NCBI RefSeq assembly: GCF_003254545.1
Contig: NZ_QJRH01000070.1
Coordinates: 124,001-188,000 of the forward strand
From: Flavobacterium tistrianum
GTDB lineage: Bacteria > Bacteroidota > Bacteroidia > Flavobacteriales > Flavobacteriaceae
DNA length: 64,000 nucleotides
Reading direction: 5' to 3'
The position numbers and the translations under genes were made by a program. Under the pieces are notes generated by a model. It was not told where the DNA came from, made no database searches, and was given only the letters and a program-made list of their open reading frames with translations. This document shows, one piece after another, positions 61,425 to 64,000 of this stretch. Numbering within the stretch: the stretch's first letter is position 1; each line of letters opens with the position of its first letter.

Positions 61425-64000
61425 ATGAAAAAAATTAGACTTCAAAGATTTTCTTTACTGACAGCACTCTTTTTAGTGTTTTCAAGCCTGACGCATGCTC
61501 AAGGGCCTGTGCCATTTACAATTAGTAATAATTCCACTTTCGCAGACAGCGATCTTTATGTCGCGATTGTCGGAATTGACTATACCACAGGAAACCATGT
61601 TTGGGTAAATGCCAAAACAAGTCAGGTTTTGCCAATGAGTGCTTCTTACAATACCGTTACAGGACCAACTTATGGCGGAAATACAGGTCCGGGACAAAAC
61701 TCAAAATATGCCGCTTGTTTTACAAAACTGAGTGAAATTCCGAACAAAACTTTCACTTTGCCTTTAATTGCGGGGTGCCGAGTTTTTATTTCTAAAGGCT
61801 CACAATTGTATTTTTACTTTTTCGGTGCCAGCGGAGCGCCTTCGGGATATGCTTCGCCAAATCCGCAGAATGCTACAGATCCAAATCAGGGAATTTTGTA
61901 TGAAATGATCGAATTGACCAATAATCAGTACGGTTTCTTCGGAAATCCAACACGTGTAGATTCATACAAATATCCAATGGGATTAGAATTATTTGGCGCA
62001 AACGGCTACCAAAAGAAAGTGGGTGATTTGAAAAAACACGCTGATATTGTTGCCGCTTTTAAAGCCAATGTTCCAGCAGAATTTCAAGGTTGTGTAAACG
62101 ATGCAACGGGAGAAATTACAGCGCCATCTAAAACACCAGCTTATGCACAAGGAGGACCGTATGAAAACTATTTAAAATCTTACATTGATGCCATTTGGAA
62201 TAAATACAAAAATGAAGATTTAATATTTTATGCAGGAGATGCGGGAGTTTTTAAAGGAAGAGTTATTGGTGAGCAATTAGAAATGGTGGGACAGTCTGGA
62301 GCTTTTGTTGGAAGAACTGGACGCGTTCAAAATCGACCAACGACGCAAGAAGCTCTTGAAGGAAAAGGTGTTTTGGATAGAAGATTGGTTGACGGAGATT
62401 TGGATTTAGTAATTCAGGCACAATTGACAGCTGCAATTAACCGACATGTTGTAAACACTACAACGGCAAATCCAGGGCAGCAGAATTGGTACGATGCATC
62501 GAAATATTATCAAACAAACCCAACAAACCATTATTCTAAATTTTGGCATTTGCCAGGAATTAATATCGATAATCTAGCTTACGGATTTGCTTATGATGAT
62601 GTTGCCGATCAGTCACCTTCGCTTCATTCGCCACAGCCAACTAAAGTTATTGCCACGTTTGGAGGTTATTACGGACTTACAACACCTTCGGTTCCCGCTA
62701 CAACAGATGTAATCACAGTTTACAAAGATTGCAATTACACAGGGTTCTCTGGCGGATTAACAATTGGAGATTATAATCTGGCTCGTTTAAATTCTTTAGG
62801 AGTTTTAAACGATGATATTTCTTCACTTAAAATTACTCAAGGTTATCAGGCAATTTTATATCAAGATGATAATTTTGGCGGAGCTTCAACCGTAATCAAT
62901 TCTGATAATTCTTGTTTGAATACGACTTGGAATGATAAAGTAAGTTCGATCAGAGTTATTGCAAACGGAACGACAACTTTAGGAAATCAGACTTTCTTTC
63001 TTCAAAACAGAAATAGCGGTTTATACATGGACGTTTGGAATTCAAGCATGTCAAACGGAGCGGGAATCAATCAAGGTGCTTTGAATTCTGGAAACAATCA
63101 GAAATTTACTTTTACGCATTTAGGCGACGGAATGTATAAAATCATTGCCAATCATAGCGGTATGTCAATGGATATCAATAATTTCAATAAAGCCAATGGC
63201 GCAAGAGTAGAGCAATATCCATACAATGCAACAACAAATCAGCAGTTTATTTTAGTTTCTACAGGAGATGGCTATTATAAAATTGTTGCCCGTCACAGCG
63301 GAAGAATTGTTGAGGTAGCAGGAGCAAGTACAGCTTCTGGCGCAATTGTGCAGCAATGGGATAATAACAATCAGACTTGCGGACAATGGAAACTGGTTCC
63401 AGCAACAAGTTCTCAAACTTCAGTTTTAATTCAAGCGGAAGATTATTCAGCCATGAGCGGAATTCAAGTCGAGGCCACTACAGACACAGGCGGTGGTTCA
63501 AATGTTGGTTATACAGAAACTGGAGATTGGCTGGCGTATAACAGCATTAATTTTCCAACAACGGGTTCTTATTTAATTGAATACCGAGTGGCAAGCGCTG
63601 TTAATGGCGGAAGATTATCTTCTGATTTGAATGCGGGAGCAATTGTTTTAGGAAATGTTGATATTCCGAATACAGGTGGATGGCAGAACTGGCAAACGGT
63701 TTCTCAAACCGTAAATGTAAATGCAGGAACATATAACTTCGGAATCTACATTCAGAATACGGGAATGAATATTAACTGGATTAAAATTACGAATGTAGCT
63801 GGAGGAACTGCTAGAATGGCTGCAACTGAAATGGTGGGACAACCAGAAGAAACCGTTTTAAATGTTTATCCAAGTCCAGTAGAAAACACCCTTTTTGTTA
63901 CAACAGATCTTTCTGGAGGAACCGCAAAAATTGTAGATTCTCAAACGGGCGCTACTGTAGTTTCACAAAAAATCAACAATAATAGTTTTGATGTTTCGCA
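61425..64000 (+). CDS. GH64 beta-1,3-glucanase with lectin-type domains, 3' truncated
   Basis: 858 residues are in the window. Signal peptide ends LTHAQ (residue 25). GH64 domain about 27-425, a thaumatin-like fold: PFTISNNSTFADSDLYVAIV, LYEMIELTNNQYGFFGNPTR, then VDSYKYPMGLEL with the family aspartate. A beta/gamma-crystallin-like domain follows (about 428-515; YKDCNYTGFSGGLTIGDYNL, ILYQDDNFGGAS), then a ricin-type lectin (about 523-660) and a CBM6-like module (about 665-790; AEDYSAMSGIQVEAT, TGDWLAYNSI). A type IX secretion tail begins near 810 (LNVYPSPVENTLFV) and runs out of the window. It should split laminarin into oligosaccharides together with GH16. Confidence 0.92.
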   Translation, partial: MKKIRLQRFSLLTALFLVFSSLTHAQGPVPFTISNNSTFADSDLYVAIVGIDYTTGNHVWVNAKTSQVLPMSASYNTVTGPTYGGNTGPGQNSKYAACFTKLSEIPNKTFTLPLIAGCRVFISKGSQLYFYFFGASGAPSGYASPNPQNATDPNQGILYEMIELTNNQYGFFGNPTRVDSYKYPMGLELFGANGYQKKVGDLKKHADIVAAFKANVPAEFQGCVNDATGEITAPSKTPAYAQGGPYENYLKSYIDAIWNKYKNEDLIFYAGDAGVFKGRVIGEQLEMVGQSGAFVGRTGRVQNRPTTQEALEGKGVLDRRLVDGDLDLVIQAQLTAAINRHVVNTTTANPGQQNWYDASKYYQTNPTNHYSKFWHLPGINIDNLAYGFAYDDVADQSPSLHSPQPTKVIATFGGYYGLTTPSVPATTDVITVYKDCNYTGFSGGLTIGDYNLARLNSLGVLNDDISSLKITQGYQAILYQDDNFGGASTVINSDNSCLNTTWNDKVSSIRVIANGTTTLGNQTFFLQNRNSGLYMDVWNSSMSNGAGINQGALNSGNNQKFTFTHLGDGMYKIIANHSGMSMDINNFNKANGARVEQYPYNATTNQQFILVSTGDGYYKIVARHSGRIVEVAGASTASGAIVQQWDNNNQTCGQWKLVPATSSQTSVLIQAEDYSAMSGIQVEATTDTGGGSNVGYTETGDWLAYNSINFPTTGSYLIEYRVASAVNGGRLSSDLNAGAIVLGNVDIPNTGGWQNWQTVSQTVNVNAGTYNFGIYIQNTGMNINWIKITNVAGGTARMAATEMVGQPEETVLNVYPSPVENTLFVTTDLSGGTAKIVDSQTGATVVSQKINNNSFDVS

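Noticed and set aside
1..64000. tRNA, rRNA, phage or restriction-defence genes
   Set aside because: None recognised on either strand by reading the sequence and frames.

Overview
The window is AT-rich chromosomal DNA from a member of the Bacteroidota, most probably a Flavobacterium or close relative. Evidence for this is a SusC/SusD pair with a hybrid two-component regulator, type IX secretion C-terminal tails on large secreted glycanases, GntR/LacI/AraC sugar regulators, and promoters of the Bacteroidota type (TTG, about 19 bases, TAnnTTTG). I see no tRNA, rRNA, CRISPR array, phage or insertion sequence. Both ends cut through genes.

Region 1 (1-9700): the end of a pectin locus (truncated GH28 galacturonidase, CE12 rhamnogalacturonan acetylesterase), two tandem AraC-type regulators, a cytoplasmic histidine kinase with a sigma-54 response regulator, two small unassigned proteins and a DUF4861 lipoprotein. 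Region 2 (10100-21300): a histone H1-like gene, then a rhamnose cluster: GntR regulator, RhaT transporter, fused rhamnulose-1-P aldolase/lactaldehyde dehydrogenase, isomerase and kinase, followed directly by lutABC. Together these give a continuous route from L-rhamnose to DHAP and pyruvate. Region 3 (21350-29200): a YegP-like protein and a molybdenum hydroxylase locus (xdhC, mocA-like, cysteine desulfurase, and a Tat-exported three-subunit PaoABC-type enzyme).

Region 4 (29500-52850) is almost entirely on the minus strand. It is a polysaccharide utilization locus for a uronate-containing glycan: two GH2 enzymes, a GH88 unsaturated glucuronyl hydrolase, SusD, SusC, a hybrid two-component regulator, a beta-helix protein, then a mannonate/KDPG operon (uxuA, SDR reductase, eda, YhcH-like) under a divergent LacI-type regulator, plus a second DUF4861 protein. 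Glucuronate isomerase and KDG kinase are not in the window. Region 5 (53000-64000): a HAD phosphatase gene broken by one stop codon, then a beta-1,3-glucan module: a membrane beta-propeller/LuxR regulator, a GH16 laminarinase-like protein with three internal repeats, and a truncated GH64 glucanase with several binding domains.

Intergenic spaces are filled with several families of long inverted repeats (arms 16-28 bp), some of which touch coding sequence. The points most worth a second look are face-to-face promoters sharing one LacI-type operator, a LacI gene with no ATG/GTG/TTG start ahead of its DNA-binding domain, a possible 30-residue membrane peptide between the susC promoter and susC, the nonsense-broken HAD gene, a cysteine desulfurase placed inside the molybdenum hydroxylase locus, and a GH88 C-terminus encoded by an intergenic repeat.
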